Shown: in pieces, positions 21,807 through 35,676 of the stretch | Layout: each line of letters starts with the position of its first letter | Position numbering within the stretch: the stretch's first letter is position 1 | NCBI RefSeq assembly: GCF_041296385.1 | Contig: NC_091017.1 | Coordinates: 11,340,001-11,404,000 of the forward strand | Direction of reading: 5' to 3' | DNA length: 64,000 bases | Source: Aphelocoma coerulescens | Taxonomy: Eukaryota > Chordata > Aves > Passeriformes > Corvidae | Notes under the pieces: generated by a model | The model's database searches: none | What the model saw: the letters and a program-made list of their open reading frames with translations, nothing else | What the model was told of the DNA's origin: nothing | Program-made: the position numbers and the translations under genes

Positions 21807-23788
21807 TGGTGAGAAGGTTTCACAGCTATGCAGGCTTGGCACAAAGATCTCGGAATGTAGAAACGTAGCATGAGGTAGAAATGGGAGCAAGTTTTGACAG
21901 AGAGTAAAAGGTGTTTTGCTGAAACACTGGTCACTGAGTAACCGAGAAGGCAAAGGTTGGAGATTGAGTTGGAAGGAGATTTTTTTCTCACGATTAGGAC
22001 AACGGTATGTGAGTAGAAACAAGCACCCGTTTTTCACCAAGTAAACAAGTCTCGAGAAGGGCATAAGGAAATAGAAAAACATGTTTTGACCAAAAAGAGG
22101 GCTATCGCAGGCAAACAAGAAATGTCGATGTAGCAAGAAGAAGAAGGATGGGGGGGGTGTCTGAGAATTCTCCGTGGTAAGCTTCAATTGGAACTTGCTT
22201 ACTCTTGCGACTGGAGAAGAATGCCTATAATACGGCAGTGCTAGTAGTCATGATAGGCTACAGGCAAATGTAAAGGTATTGGTGTATGGTGCCTATTGCT
22301 TGTCGTGTTTTAAGACACTCAGCAAAGAAAACTATCTAACGCTTTGTAAGTTGAACAGAAAGCGGCTCCAGGCATGCCTACCAGCTGTAGCTGACAGCTG
22401 TAGGGCTGGCTCTGGATACCCACTCCCTGAAATGCTGTGACTTCGCCTATGCAAGAAACAGCTTTCAAGAGAGCCGCCTGAAGTCCAGAGAGCCCTTCGT
22501 GAGCCTTTTTCCTATGGCGCTGTGGAAAGAAACCGTGCACGCTACACCGTGGGTGCGTGCAGCCTGCTCGAGCAAAAGCGGCAAAGTTCAGTGCCCTCGC
22601 TGGGCTTCCCTTTCGTGCAGACAACGTGAGGCGAAGAAGGAAGCCGCAGAGCAGCGGGCTTGCGTGTGCAGTGCACCGAGTTGCACAAGTCCAGCGAGGG
22701 CTCGTTCACGAGCCGAGCCGGCTGAGGGCGTCCTCGCTTCTGCCAAAGGGAACGCGGAGCCGTAGCGCTTCACCCCCCAGCGTGGAGATAGGCACTTCCC
22801 TAGTGGTTCAGCCTTGCAGAGTCCCTGCAGCTAGAGCTCACCCAGGAGCAGGCGTCAAAGCAGAAGGCCTTCCTAAAGCACCCCTTCTCCAAGCAGCCTC
22901 CGGAAAGGGCACATCACACTGCGGCTCTGCGCCTTTCTTCTAAGGCAGACGCCCGGCTATGCTTTCGCGCTCGCGAAAGCTCCTCCTTGGCAGCCTCCAG
23001 CAGCTGCTCTCATGGAGAACGGCCGTAGAAGTCAAAGCCAGTGCTGGGCTGCACCTTCGCCTTCCCCAAGGAAGAAGCAACAGCAAACTCGGAGGTGCAC
23101 TCTGTATTTCCCTCCTCCGCTGCGTCCTACATGCATTCGCATTCTCCGAAACTCGGAGACTGAAGGGAAGGGCAATTGCTTCCCCAGAGAGCTGCAAGGG
23201 GACTTAGGCGGCAGCAGCACGGGTAACTGCCGTGGAACTTGCTCCTTTCCCAAGGAGTGAATTCAGCAGGCAGGAGACTCGGCAGCCACGCTTGTCTTGC
23301 AGCCCCGTTACGACGGGCCCCCGAGCCCCGCGCCCCGCGGCTTGGTTCTTCGCCTTTTCGAACACGCCGTACCTTCGTTCTCCCGGAGGCGGACGGTCGT
23401 CTGCTTCTGGCCCGGAACACTGTGCCCGGCAGCGAAGCGCTTTCTGCGGCAAGCTGCAAAGCGCCCGTCAGATGGCGATGCTGTCTGCCCGCTCCTTCTC
23501 GGCTCGAGTGTACCCCGGCGCACGCTGCCGTCTCGCAAGGAGCAAAGAGCTTCGGTAGACGTCTCGCACACAGGAGAAAGGTGCCAGGACGACACCACGT
23601 TCTTCCTCACCCCTTCTCGTGGCCCAGATTGTGGTGCTGCCTTCAAAGCCGTGCGCATTGAAAGACTCCTCCAGCAAGTGCTTCTCCCCTGGCACACTTC
23701 GCTCAGCGAGAGCTGCGTGGGCAGCGTGGACTCAGCGAAACCGAAAGGGTGTTCTTGTAGCTCGAGCTTGTTGGAGAGGATGAAAGTT
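21807..23788 (+). repeat. Array unit U12 (1,982 bp)
   Basis: U12 carries GGTC and one private change, TTCGCATTCTCC near 23136-23147. Otherwise it is consensus. Confidence 0.97.
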
Positions 23789-25770
23789 TGGTGAGAAGGT
23801 TTCACAGCTATGCAGGCTTGGCACAAAGATCTCGGAATGTAGAAACGTAGCATGAGGTAGAAATGGGAGCAAGTTTTGACAGAGAGTAAAAGGTGTTTTG
23901 CTGAAACACTGGTCACTGAGTAACCGAGAAGGCAAAGGTTGGAGATTGAGTTGGAAGGAGATTTTTTTCTCACGATTAGGACAACGGTATGTGAGTAGAA
24001 ACAAGCACCCGTTTTTCACCAAGTAAACAAGTCTTGAGAAGGGCATAAGGAAATAGAAAAACATGTTTTGACCAAAAAGAGGGCTATCGCAGGCAAACAA
24101 GAAATGTCGATGTAGCAAGAAGAAGAAGGATGGGGGGGGTGTCTGAGAATTCTCCGTGGTAAGCTTCAATTGGAACTTGCTTACTCTTGCGACTGGAGAA
24201 GAATGCCTATAATACGGCAGTGCTAGTAGTCATGATAGGCTACAGGCAAATGTAAAGGTATTGGTGTATGGTGCCTATTGCTTGTCGTGTTTTAAGACAC
24301 TCAGCAAAGAAAACTATCTAACGCTTTGTAAGTTGAACAGAAAGCGGCTCCAGGCATGCCTACCAGCTGTAGCTGACAGCTGTAGGGCTGGCTCTGGATA
24401 CCCACTCCCTGAAATGCTGTGACTTCGCCTATGCAAGAAACAGCTTTCAAGAGAGCCGCCTGAAGTCCAGAGAGCCCTTCGTGAGCCTTTTTCCTATGGC
24501 GCTGTGGAAAGAAACCGTGCACGCTACACCGTGGGTGCGTGCAGCCTGCTCGAGCAAAAGCGGCAAAGTTCAGTGCCCTCGCTGGGCTTCCCTTTCGTGC
24601 AGACAACGTGAGGCGAAGAAGGAAGCCGCAGAGCAGCGGGCTTGCGTGTGCAGTGCACCGAGTTGCACAAGTCCAGCGAGGGCTCGTTCACGAGCCGAGC
24701 CGGCTGAGGGCGTCCTCGCTTCTGCCAAAGGGAACGCGGAGCCGTAGCGCTTCACCCCCCAGCGTGGAGATAGGCACTTCCCTAGTGGTTCAGCCTTGCA
24801 GAGTCCCTGCAGCTAGAGCTCACCCAGGAGCAGGCGTCAAAGCAGAAGGCCTTCCTAAAGCACCCCTTCTCCAAGCAGCCTCCGGAAAGGGCACATCACA
24901 CTGCGGCTCTGCGCCTTTCTTCTAAGGCAGACGCCCGGCTATGCTTTCGCGCTCGCGAAAGCTCCTCCTTGGCAGCCTCCAGCAGCTGCTCTCATGGAGA
25001 ACGGCCGTAGAAGTCAAAGCCAGTGCTGGGCTGCACCTTCGCCTTCCCCAAGGAAGAAGCAACAGCAAACTCGGAGGTGCACTCTGTATTTCCCTCCTCC
25101 GCTGCGTCCTACATGCATTCGCGTTCTCCGAAACTCGGAGACTGAAGGGAAGGGCAATTGCTTCCCCAGAGAGCTGCAAGGGGACTTAGGCAGCAGCAGC
25201 ACGGGTAACTGCCGTGGAACTTGCTCCTTTCCCAAGGAGTGAATTCAGCAGGCAGGAGACTCGGCAGCCACGCTTGTCTTGCAGCCCCGTTACGACGGGC
25301 CCCCGAGCCCCGCGCCCCGCGGCTTGGTTCTTCGCCTTTTCGAACACGCCGTACCTTCGTTCTCCCGGAGGCGGACGGTCGTCTGCTTCTGGCCCGGAAC
25401 ACTGTGCCCGGCAGCGAAGCGCTTTCTGCGGCAAGCTGCAAAGCGCCCGTCAGATGGCGATGCTGTCTGCCCGCTCCTTCTCGGCTCGAGTGTACCCCGG
25501 CGCACGCTGCCGTCTCGCAAGGAGCAAAGAGCTTCGGTAGACGTCTCGCACCCAGGAGAAAGGTGCCAGGACGACACCACGTTCTTCCTCACCCCTTCTC
25601 GTGGCCCAGATTGTGGTGCTGCCTTCAAAGCCGTGCGCATTGAAAGACTCCTCCAGCAAGTGCTTCTCCCCTGGCACACTTCGCTCAGCGAGAGCTGCGT
25701 GGGCAGCGTGGACTCAGCGAAACCGAAAGGGTGTTCTTGTAGCTCGAGCTTGTTGGAGAGGATGAAAGTT
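23789..25770 (+). repeat. Array unit U13 (1,982 bp)
   Basis: U13 carries GGTC, CTTGAG, a private TAGGCAGCAG near 25187-25196, and CACCCAGG. GGTC, CTTGAG and CACCCAGG together match U4, nine units back. GGTC and CTTGAG match U23, ten units on. Confidence 0.97.
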
Positions 25771-27752
25771 TGGTGAGAAGGTTTCCCAGCTATGCAGGCT
25801 TGGCACAAAGATCTCGGAATGTAGAAACGTAGCATGAGGTAGAAATGGGAGCAAGTTTTGACAGAGAGTAAAAGGTGTTTTGCTGAAACACTGATCACTG
25901 AGTAACCGAGAAGGCAAAGGTTGGAGATTGAGTTGGAAGGAGATTTTTTTCTCACGATTAGGACAACGGTATGTGAGTAGAAACAAGCACCCGTTTTTCA
26001 CCAAGTAAACAAGTCTCGAGAAGGGCATAAGGAAATAGAAAAACATGTTTTGACCAAAAAGAGGGCTATCGCAGGCAAACAAGAAATGTCGATGTAGCAA
26101 GAAGAAGAAGGATGGGGGGGGTGTCTGAGAATTCTCCGTGGTAAGCTTCAATTGGAACTTGCTTACTCTTGCGACTGGAGAAGAATGCCTATAATACGGC
26201 AGTGCTAGTAGTCATGATAGGCTACAGGCAAATGTAAAGGTATTGGTGTATGGTGCCTATTGCTTGTCGTGTTTTAAGACACTCAGCAAAGAAAACTATC
26301 TAACGCTTTGTAAGTTGAACAGAAAGCGGCTCCAGGCATGCCTACCAGCTGTAGCTGACAGCTGTAGGGCTGGCTCTGGATACCCACTCCCTGAAATGCT
26401 GTGACTTCGCCTATGCAAGAAACAGCTTTCAAGAGAGCCGCCTGAAGTCCAGAGAGCCCTTCGTGAGCCTTTTTCCTATGGCGCTGTGGAAAGAAACCGT
26501 GCACGCTACACCGTGGGTGCGTGCAGCCTGCTCGAGCAAAAGCGGCAAAGTTCAGTGCCCTCGCTGGGCTTCCCTTTCGTGCAGACAACGTGAGGCGAAG
26601 AAGGAAGCCGCAGAGCAGCGGGCTTGCGTGTGCAGTGCACCGAGTTGCACAAGTCCAGCGAGGGCTCGTTCACGAGCCGAGCCGGCTGAGGGCGTCCTCG
26701 CTTCTGCCAAAGGGAACGCGGAGCCGTAGCGCTTCACCCCCCAGCGTGGAGATAGGCACTTCCCTAGTGGTTCAGCCTTGCAGAGTCCCTGCAGCTAGAG
26801 CTCACCCAGGAGCAGGCGTCAAAGCAGAAGGCCTTCCTAAAGCACCCCTTCTCCAAGCAGCCTCCGGAAAGGGCACATCACACTGCGGCTCTGCGCCTTT
26901 CTTCTAAGGCAGACGCCCGGCTATGCTTTCGCGCTCGCGAAAGCTCCTCCTTGGCAGCCTCCAGCAGCTGCTCTCATGGAGAACGGCCGTAGAAGTCAAA
27001 GCCAGTGCTGGGCTGCACCTTCGCCTTCCCCAAGGAAGAAGCAACAGCAAACTCGGAGGTGCACTCTGTATTTCCCTCCTCCGCTGCGTCCTACATGCAT
27101 TCGCGTTCTCCGAAACTCGGAGACTGAAGGGAAGGGCAATTGCTTCCCCAGAGAGCTGCAAGGGGACTTAGGCGGCAGCAGCACGGGTAACTGCCGTGGA
27201 ACTTGCTCCTTTCCCAAGGAGTGAATTCAGCAGGCAGGAGACTCGGCAGCCACGCTTGTCTTGCAGCCCCGTTACGACGGGCCCCCGAGCCCCGCGCCCC
27301 GCGGCTTGGTTCTTCGCCTTTTCGAACACGCCGTACCTTCGTTCTCCCGGAGGCGGACGGTCGTCTGCTTCTGGCCCGGAACACTGTGCCCGGCAGCGAA
27401 GCGCTTTCTGCGGCAAGCTGCAAAGCGCCCGTCAGATGGCGATGCTGTCTGCCCGCTCCTTCTCGGCTCGAGTGTACCCCGGCGCACGCTGCCGTCTCGC
27501 AAGGAGCAAAGAGCTTCGGTAGACGTCTCGCACACAGGAGAAAGGTGCCAGGACGACACCACGTTCTTCCTCACCCCTTCTCGTGGCCCAGATTGTGGTG
27601 CTGCCTTCAAAGCCGTGCGCATTGAAAGACTCCTCCAGCAAGTGCTTCTCCCCTGGCACACTTCGCTCAGCGAGAGCTGCGTGGGCAGCGTGGACTCAGC
27701 GAAACCGAAAGGGTGTTCTTGTAGCTCGAGCTTGTTGGAGAGGATGAAAGTT
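25771..27752 (+). repeat. Array unit U14 (1,982 bp)
   Basis: U14 opens with TTTCCCAGCT and has TGATCA, as in U5. It lacks the right-half changes and the deletion of U5. Confidence 0.97.
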
Positions 27753-29734
27753 TGGTGAGAAGGTTTCACAGCTATGCAGGCTTGGCACAAAGATCTCGGA
27801 ATGTAGAAACGTAGCATGAGGTAGAAATGGGAGCAAGTTTTGACAGAGAGTAAAAGGTGTTTTGCTGAAACACTGGTCACTGAGTAACCGAGAAGGCAAA
27901 GGTTGGAGATTGAGTTGGAAGGAGATTTTTTTCTCACGATTAGGACAACGGTATGTGAGTAGAAACAAGCACCCGTTTTTCACCAAGTAAACAAGTCTCG
28001 AGAAGGGCATAAGGAAATAGAAAAACATGTTTTGACCAAAAAGAGGGCTATCGCAGGCAAACAAGAAATGTCGATGTAGCAAGAAGAAGAAGGATGGGGG
28101 GGGTGTCTGAGAATTCTCCGTGGTAAGCTTCAATTGGAACTTGCTTACTCTTGCGACTGGAGAAGAATGCCTATAATACGGCAGTGCTAGTAGTCATGAT
28201 AGGCTACAGGCAAATGTAAAGGTATTGGTGTATGGTGCCTATTGCTTGTCGTGTTTTAAGACACTCAGCAAAGAAAACTATCTAACGCTTTGTAAGTTGA
28301 ACAGAAAGCGGCTCCAGGCATGCCTACCAGCTGTAGCTGACAGCTGTAGGGCTGGCTCTGGATACCCACTCCCTGAAATGCTGTGACTTCGCCTATGCAA
28401 GAAACAGCTTTCAAGAGAGCCGCCTGAAGTCCAGAGAGCCCTTCGTGAGCCTTTTTCCTATGGCGCTGTGGAAAGAAACCGTGCACGCTACACCGTGGGT
28501 GCGTGCAGCCTGCTCGAGCAAAAGCGGCAAAGTTCAGTGCCCTCGCTGGGCTTCCCTTTCGTGCAGACAACGTGAGGCGAAGAAGGAAGCCGCAGAGCAG
28601 CGGGCTTGCGTGTGCAGTGCACCGAGTTGCACAAGTCCAGCGAGGGCTCGTTCACGAGCCGAGCCGGCTGAGGGCGTCCTCGCTTCTGCCAAAGGGAACG
28701 CGGAGCCGTAGCGCTTCACCCCCCAGCGTGGAGATAGGCACTTCCCTAGTGGTTCAGCCTTGCAGAGTCCCTGCAGCTAGAGCTCACCCAGGAGCAGGCG
28801 TCAAAGCAGAAGGCCTTCCTAAAGCACCCCTTCTCCAAGCAGCCTCCGGAAAGGGCACATCACACTGCGGCTCTGCGCCTTTCTTCTAAGGCAGACGCCC
28901 GGCTATGCTTTCGCGCTCGCGAAAGCTCCTCCTTGGCAGCCTCCAGCAGCTGCTCTCATGGAGAACGGCCGTAGAAGTCAAAGCCAGTGCTGGGCTGCAC
29001 CTTCGCCTTCCCCAAGGAAGAAGCAACAGCAAACTCGGAGGTGCACTCTGTATTTCCCTCCTCCGCTGCGTCCTACATGCATTCGCGTTCTCCGAAACTC
29101 GGAGACTGAAGGGAAGGGCAATTGCTTCCCCAGAGAGCTGCAAGGGGACTTAGGCGGCAGCAGCACGGGTAACTGCCGTGGAACTTGCTCCTTTCCCAAG
29201 GAGTGAATTCAGCAGGCAGGAGACTCGGCAGCCACGCTTGTCTTGCAGCCCCGTTACGACGGGCCCCCGAGCCCCGCGCCCCGCGGCTTGGTTCTTCGCC
29301 TTTTCGAACACGCCGTACCTTCGTTCTCCCGGAGGCGGACGGTCGTCTGCTTCTGGCCCGGAACACTGTGCCCGGCAGCGAAGCGCTTTCTGCGGCAAGC
29401 TGCAAAGCGCCCGTCAGATGGCGATGCTGTCTGCCCGCTCCTTCTCGGCTCGAGTGTACCCCGGCGCACGCTGCCGTCTCGCAAGGAGCAAAGAGCTTCG
29501 GTAGACGTCTCGCACACAGGAGAAAGGTGCCAGGACGACACCACGTTCTTCCTCACCCCTTCTCGTGGCCCAGATTGTGGTGCTGCCTTCAAAGCCGTGC
29601 GCATTGAAAGACTCCTCCAGCAAGTGCTTCTCCCCTGGCACACTTCGCTCAGCGAGAGCTGCGTGGGCAGCGTGGACTCAGCGAAACCGAAAGGGTGTTC
29701 TTGTAGCTCGAGCTTGTTGGAGAGGATGAAAGTT
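27753..29734 (+). repeat. Array unit U15 (1,982 bp)
   Basis: U15 carries GGTC in place of GATC and is otherwise consensus as far as I can see. Confidence 0.97.
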
Positions 29735-31716
29735 TGGTGAGAAGGTTTCACAGCTATGCAGGCTTGGCACAAAGATCTCGGAATGTAGAAACGTAGCATG
29801 AGGTAGAAATGGGAGCAAGTTTTGACAGAGAGTAAAAGGTGTTTTGCTGAAACACTGATCACTGAGTAACCGAGAAGGCAAAGGTTGGAGATTGAGTTGG
29901 AAGGAGATTTTTTTCTCACGATTAGGACAACGGTATGTGAGTAGAAACAAGCACCCGTTTTTCACCAAGTAAACAAGTCTCGAGAAGGGCATAAGGAAAT
30001 AGAAAAACATGTTTTGACCAAAAAGAGGGCTATCGCAGGCAAACAAGAAATGTCGATGTAGCAAGAAGAAGAAGGATGGGGGGGGTGTCTGAGAATTCTC
30101 CGTGGTAAGCTTCAATTGGAACTTGCTTACTCTTGCGACTGGAGAAGAATGCCTATAATACGGCAGTGCTAGTAGTCATGATAGGCTACAGGCAAATGTA
30201 AAGGTATTGGTGTATGGTGCCTATTGCTTGTCGTGTTTTAAGACACTCAGCAAAGAAAACTATCTAACGCTTTGTAAGTTGAACAGAAAGCGGCTCCAGG
30301 CATGCCTACCAGCTGTAGCTGACAGCTGTAGGGCTGGCTCTGGATACCCACTCCCTGAAATGCTGTGACTTCGCCTATGCAAGAAACAGCTTTCAAGAGA
30401 GCCGCCTGAAGTCCAGAGAGCCCTTCGTGAGCCTTTTTCCTATGGCGCTGTGGAAAGAAACCGTGCACGCTACACCGTGGGTGCGTGCAGCCTGCTCGAG
30501 CAAAAGCGGCAAAGTTCAGTGCCCTCGCTGGGCTTCCCTTTCGTGCAGACAACGTGAGGCGAAGAAGGAAGCCGCAGAGCAGCGGGCTTGCGTGTGCAGT
30601 GCACCGAGTTGCACAAGTCCAGCGAGGGCTCGTTCACGAGCCGAGCCGGCTGAGGGCGTCCTCGCTTCTGCCAAAGGGAACGCGGAGCCGTAGCGCTTCA
30701 CCCCCCAGCGTGGAGATAGGCACTTCCCTAGTGGTTCAGCCTTGCAGAGTCCCTGCAGCTAGAGCTCACCCAGGAGCAGGCGTCAAAGCAGAAGGCCTTC
30801 CTAAAGCACCCCTTCTCCAAGCAGCCTCCGGAAAGGGCACATCACACTGCGGCTCTGCGCCTTTCTTCTAAGGCAGACGCCCGGCTATGCTTTCGCGCTC
30901 GCGAAAGCTCCTCCTTGGCAGCCTCCAGCAGCTGCTCTCATGGAGAACGGCCGTAGAAGTCAAAGCCAGTGCTGGGCTGCACCTTCGCCTTCCCCAAGGA
31001 AGAAGCAACAGCAAACTCGGAGGTGCACTCTGTATTTCCCTCCTCCGCTGCGTCCTACATGCATTCGCGTTCTCCGAAACTCGGAGACTGAAGGGAAGGG
31101 CAATTGCTTCCCCAGAGAGCTGCAAGGGGACTTAGGCGGCAGCAGCACGGGTAACTGCCGTGGAACTTGCTCCTTTCCCAAGGAGTGAATTCAGCAGGCA
31201 GGAGACTCGGCAGCCACGCTTGTCTTGCAGCCCCGTTACGACGGGCCCCCGAGCCCCACGCCCCGCGGCTTGGTTCTTCGCCTTTTCGAACACGCCGTAC
31301 CTTCGTTCTCCCGGAGGCGGACGGTCGTCTGCTTCTGGCCCGGAACACTGTGCCCGGCAGCGAAGCGCTTTCTGCGGCAAGCTGCAAAGCGCCCGTCAGA
31401 TGGCGATGCTGTCTGCCCGCTCCTTCTCGGCTCGAGTGTACCGCGGCGCACGCTGCCGTCTCGCAAGGAGCAAAGAGCTTCGGTAGACGTCTCGCACACA
31501 GGAGAAAGGTGCCAGGACGACACCACGTTCTTCCTCACCCCTTCTCGTGGCCCAGATTGTGGTGCTGCCTTCAAAGCCGTGCGCATTGAAAGACTCCTCC
31601 AGCAAGTGCTTCTCCCCTGGCACACTTCGCTCAGCGAGAGCTGCGTGGGCAGCGTGGACTCAGCGAAACCGAAAGGGTGTTCTTGTAGCTCGAGCTTGTT
31701 GGAGAGGATGAAAGTT
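29735..31716 (+). repeat. Array unit U16 (1,982 bp)
   Basis: U16 has TGATCA, CCCCACGCC (A at 31258, shared only with U26) and TACCGCGGC (shared with U6 and U19). It is the ten-unit partner of U6 and U26. Confidence 0.97.
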
Positions 31717-33698
31717 TGGTGAGAAGGTTTCACAGCTATGCAGGCTTGGCACAAAGATCTCGGAATGTAGAAACGTAGCATGAGGTAGAAATGGGAGCAA
31801 GTTTTGACAGAGAGTAAAAGGTGTTTTGCTGAAACACTGGTCACTGAATAACCGAGAAGGCAAAGGTTGGAGATTGAGTTGGAAGGAGATTTTTTTTTCA
31901 TGATTAGGACAACGGTATGTGAGTAGAAACAAGCACCCGTTTTTCACCAAGTAAACAAGTCTCGAGAAGGGCATAAGGAAATAGAAAAACATGTTTTGAC
32001 CAAAAAGAGGGCTATCGCAGGCAAACAAGAAATGTCGATGTAGCAAGAAGAAGAAGGATGGGGGGGGTGTCTGAGAATTCTCCGTGGTAAGCTTCAATTG
32101 GAACTTGCTTACTCTTGTGACTGGAGAAGAATGCCTATAATACGGCAGTGCTAGTAGTCATGATAGGCTACAGGCAAATGTAAAGGTATTGGTGTATGGT
32201 GCCTATTGCTTGTCGTGTTTTAAGACACTCAGCAAAGAAAACTATCTAACGCTTTGTAAGTTGAACAGAAAGCGGCTCCAGGCATGCCTACCAGCTGTAG
32301 CTGACAGCTGTAGGGCTGGCTCTGGATACCCACTCCCTGAAATGCTGTGACTTCGCCTATGCAAGAAACAGCTTTCAAGAGAGCCGCCTGAAGTCCAGAG
32401 AGCCCTTCGTGAGCCTTTTTCCTATGGCGCTGTGGAAAGAAACCGTGCACGCTACACCGTGGGTGCGTGCAGCCTGCTCGAGCAAAAGCGGCAAAGTTCA
32501 GTGCCCTCGCTGGGCTTCCCTTTCGTGCAGACAACGTGAGGCGAAGAAGGAAGCCGCAGAGCAGCGGGCTTGTGTGTGCAGTGCACCGAGTTGCACAAGT
32601 CCAGCGAGGGCTCGTTCACGAGCCGAGCCGGCTGAGGGCGTCCTCGCTTCTGCCAAAGGGAACGCGGAGCCGTAGCGCTTCACCCCCCAGCGTGGAGATA
32701 GGCACTTCCCTAGTGGTTCAGCCTTGCAGAGTCCCTGCAGCTAGAGCTCACCCAGGAGCAGGCGTCAAAGCAGAAGGCCTTCCTAAAGCACCCCTTCTCC
32801 AAGCAGCCTCCGGAAAGGGCACATCACACTGCGGCTCTGCGCCTTTCTTCTAAGGCAGACGCCCGGCTATGCTTTCGCGCTCGCGAAAGCTCCTCCTTGG
32901 CAGCCTCCAGCAGCTGCTCTCATGGAGAACGGCCGTAGAAGTCAAAGCCAGTGCTGGGCTGCACCTTCGCCTTCCCCAAGGAAGAAGCAACAGCAAACTC
33001 GGAGGTGCACTCTGTATTTCCCTCCTCCGCTGCGTCCTACATGCATTCGCGTTCTCCGAAACTCGGAGACTGAAGGGAAGGGCAATTGCTTCCCCAGAGA
33101 GCTGCAAGGGGACTTAGGCGGCAGCAGCACGGGTAACTGCCGTGGAACTTGCTCCTTTCCCAAGGAGTGAATTCAGCAGGCAGGAGACTCGGCAGCCACG
33201 CTTGTCTTGCAGCCCCGTTACGACGGGCCCCCGAGCCCCGCGCCCCGCGGCTTGGTTCTTCGCCTTTTCGAACACGCCGTACCTTCGTTCTCCCGGAGGC
33301 GGACGGTCGTCTGCTTCTGGCCCGGAACACTGTGCCCGGCAGCGAAGCGCTTTCTGCGGCAAGCTGCAAAGCGCCCGTCAGATGGCGATGCTGTCTGCCC
33401 GCTCCTTCTCGGCTCGAGTGTACCCCGGCGCACGCTGCCGTCTCGCAAGGAGCAAAGAGCTTCGGTAGACGTCTCGCACACAGGAGAAAGGTGCCAGGAC
33501 GACACCACGTTCTTCCTCACCCCTTCTCGTGGCCCAGATTGTGGTGCTGCCTTCAAAGCCGTGCGCATTGAAAGACTCCTCCAGCAAGTGCTTCTCCCCT
33601 GGCACACTTCGCTCAGCGAGAGCTGCGTGGGCAGCGTGGACTCAGCGAAACCGAAAGGGTGTTCTTGTAGCTCGAGCTTGTTGGAGAGGATGAAAGTT
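31717..33698 (+). repeat. Array unit U17 (1,982 bp)
   Basis: U17 has GGTC with GAAT, nine T then CATG, CTTGTGACT and GGCTTGTGTG. It differs from its ten-unit partner U7 by CACAGCT at the start, GGATGGGG and CACACAGG. Confidence 0.97.
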
Positions 33699-35676
33699 TG
33701 GTGAGAAGGTTTCACAGCTATGCAGGCTTGGCACAAAGATCTCGGAATGTAGAAACGTAGCATGAGGTAGAAATGGGAGCAAGTTTTGACAGAGAGTAAA
33801 AGGTGTTTTGCTGAAACACTGATCACTGAGTAACCGAGAAGGCAAAGGTTGGAGATTGAGTTGGAAGGAGATTTTTTTCTCACGATTAGGACAACGGTAT
33901 GTGAGTAGAAACAAGCACCCGTTTTTCACCAAGTAAACAAGTCTCGAGAAGGGCATAAGGAAATAGAAAAACATGTTTTGACCAAAAAGAGGGCTATCGC
34001 AGGCAAACAAGAAATGTCGATGTAGCAAGAAGAAGAAGGATGGGGGGGGGTGTCTGAGAATTCTCCGTGGTAAGCTTCAATTGGAACTTGCTTACTCTTG
34101 CGACTGGAGAAGAATGCCTATAATACGGCAGTGCTAGTAGTCATGATAGGCTACAGGCAAATGTAAAGGTATTGGTGTATGGTGCCTATTGCTTGTCGTG
34201 TTTTAAGACACTCAGCAAAGAAAACTATCTAACGCTTTGTAAGTTGAACAGAAAGCGGCTCCAGGCATGCCTACCAGCTGTAGCTGACAGCTGTAGGGCT
34301 GGCTCTGGATACCCACTCCCTGAAATGCTGTGACTTCGCCTATGCAAGAAACAGCTTTCAAGAGAGCCGCCTGAAGTCCAGAGAGCCCTTCGTGAGCCTT
34401 TTTCCTATGGCGCTGTGGAAAGAAACCGTGCACGCTACACCGTGGGTGCGTGCAGCCTGCTCGAGCAAAAGCGGCAAAGTTCAGTGCCCTCGCTGGGCTT
34501 CCCTTTCGTGCAGACAACGTGAGGCGAAGAAGGAAGCCGCAGAGCAGCGGGCTTGCGTGTGCAGTGCACCGAGTTGCACAAGTCCAGCGAGGGCTCGTTC
34601 ACGAGCCGAGCCGGCTGAGGCCGTCCTCGCTTCTGCCAAAGGGAACGCGGAGCCGTAGCGCTTCACCCCCCAGCGTGGAGATAGGCACTTCCCTAGTGGT
34701 TCAGCCTTGCAGAGTCCCTGCAGCTAGAGCTCACCCAGGAGCAGGCGTCAAAGCAGAAGGCCTTCCTAAAGCACCCCTTCTCCAAGCAGCCTCCGGAAAG
34801 GGCACATCACACTGCGGCTCTGCGCCTTTCTTCTAAGACAGACGCCCGGCTATGCTTTCGCGCTCGCAGCTCCCTTGGCAGCCTCCAGCAGCTGCTCTCA
34901 TGGAGAACGGCCGTAGAAGTCAAAGCCAGTGCTGGGCTGCACCTTCGCCTTCCCCAAGGAAGAAGCAACAGCAAACTCGGAGGTGCACTCTGTACTTCCC
35001 TCCTCCGCTGCGTCCTACATGCATTCGCGTTCTCCGAAACTCGGAGACTGAAGGGAAGGGCAATTGCTTCCCCAGAGAGCTGCAAGGGGACTTAGGCGGC
35101 AGCAGCACGGGTAACTGCCGTGGAACTTGCTCCTTTCCCAAGGAGTGAATTCAGCAGGCAGGAGACTAGGCAGCCACCCTTGTCTTGCAGCCCCGTTACG
35201 ACGGGCCCCCGAGCCCCGCGCCCCGCGGCTTGGTTCTTCGCCTTTTCGAACACGCCGTACCTTCGTTCTCCCGGAGGCGGACGGTCGTCTGCTTCTGGCC
35301 CGGAACACTGTGCCCGGCAGCGAAGCGCTTTCTGCGGCAAGCTGCAAAGCGCCCGTCAGATGGCGATGCTGTCTGCCCGCTCCTTCTCGGCTCGAGTGTA
35401 CCCCAGCGCACGCTGCCATCTCACAAGGAGCAAAGAGCTTCGGTAGACGTCTCGCACCCAGGAGAAAGGTGCCAGGACGACACCACGTTCTTCCTCACCC
35501 CTTCTCGTGGCCCAGATTGTGGTGCTGCCTTCAAAGCCGTGCGCATTGAAAGACTCCTCCAGCAAGTGCTTCTCCCCTGGCACACTTCGCTCAGCGAGAG
35601 CTGCGTGGGCAGCGTGGACTCAGCGAAACCGAAAGGGTGTTCTTGTAGCTCGAGCTTGTTGGAGAGGATGAAAGTT
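33699..35676 (+). repeat. Array unit U18 (1,978 bp), deletion copy
   Basis: U18 has a nine-G run, GAGGCCGTCC, AAGACAG, the net 5-bp loss at the palindrome, TGTACTTCC, ACTAGGCAG, CCCCAGCGC, CCATCTCAC and CACCCAGG. It differs from U8 in having consensus GAGCCCCGC. Confidence 0.96.
34855..34878. repeat. Palindrome broken by 5-bp net deletion in U18
   Basis: Same junction as in U5 and U8, in the ten-unit partner of U8. Confidence 0.9.

Larger units (their letters stand above)
1..27752 (+). repeat. Higher-order repeat, nine-unit register (U1-U5 paired with U10-U14)
   Basis: U1/U10 share TAGTGAG, CACAACT and GAAT. U2/U11 share GGTT. U3/U12 share GGTC. U4/U13 share GGTC, CTTGAG and CACCCAGG. U5/U14 share TTTCCCAGCT and TGATCA. 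The shift is 17,842 bp at the unit start. The pairing is in order over five consecutive units, which is hard to explain by independent mutation. Confidence 0.75.
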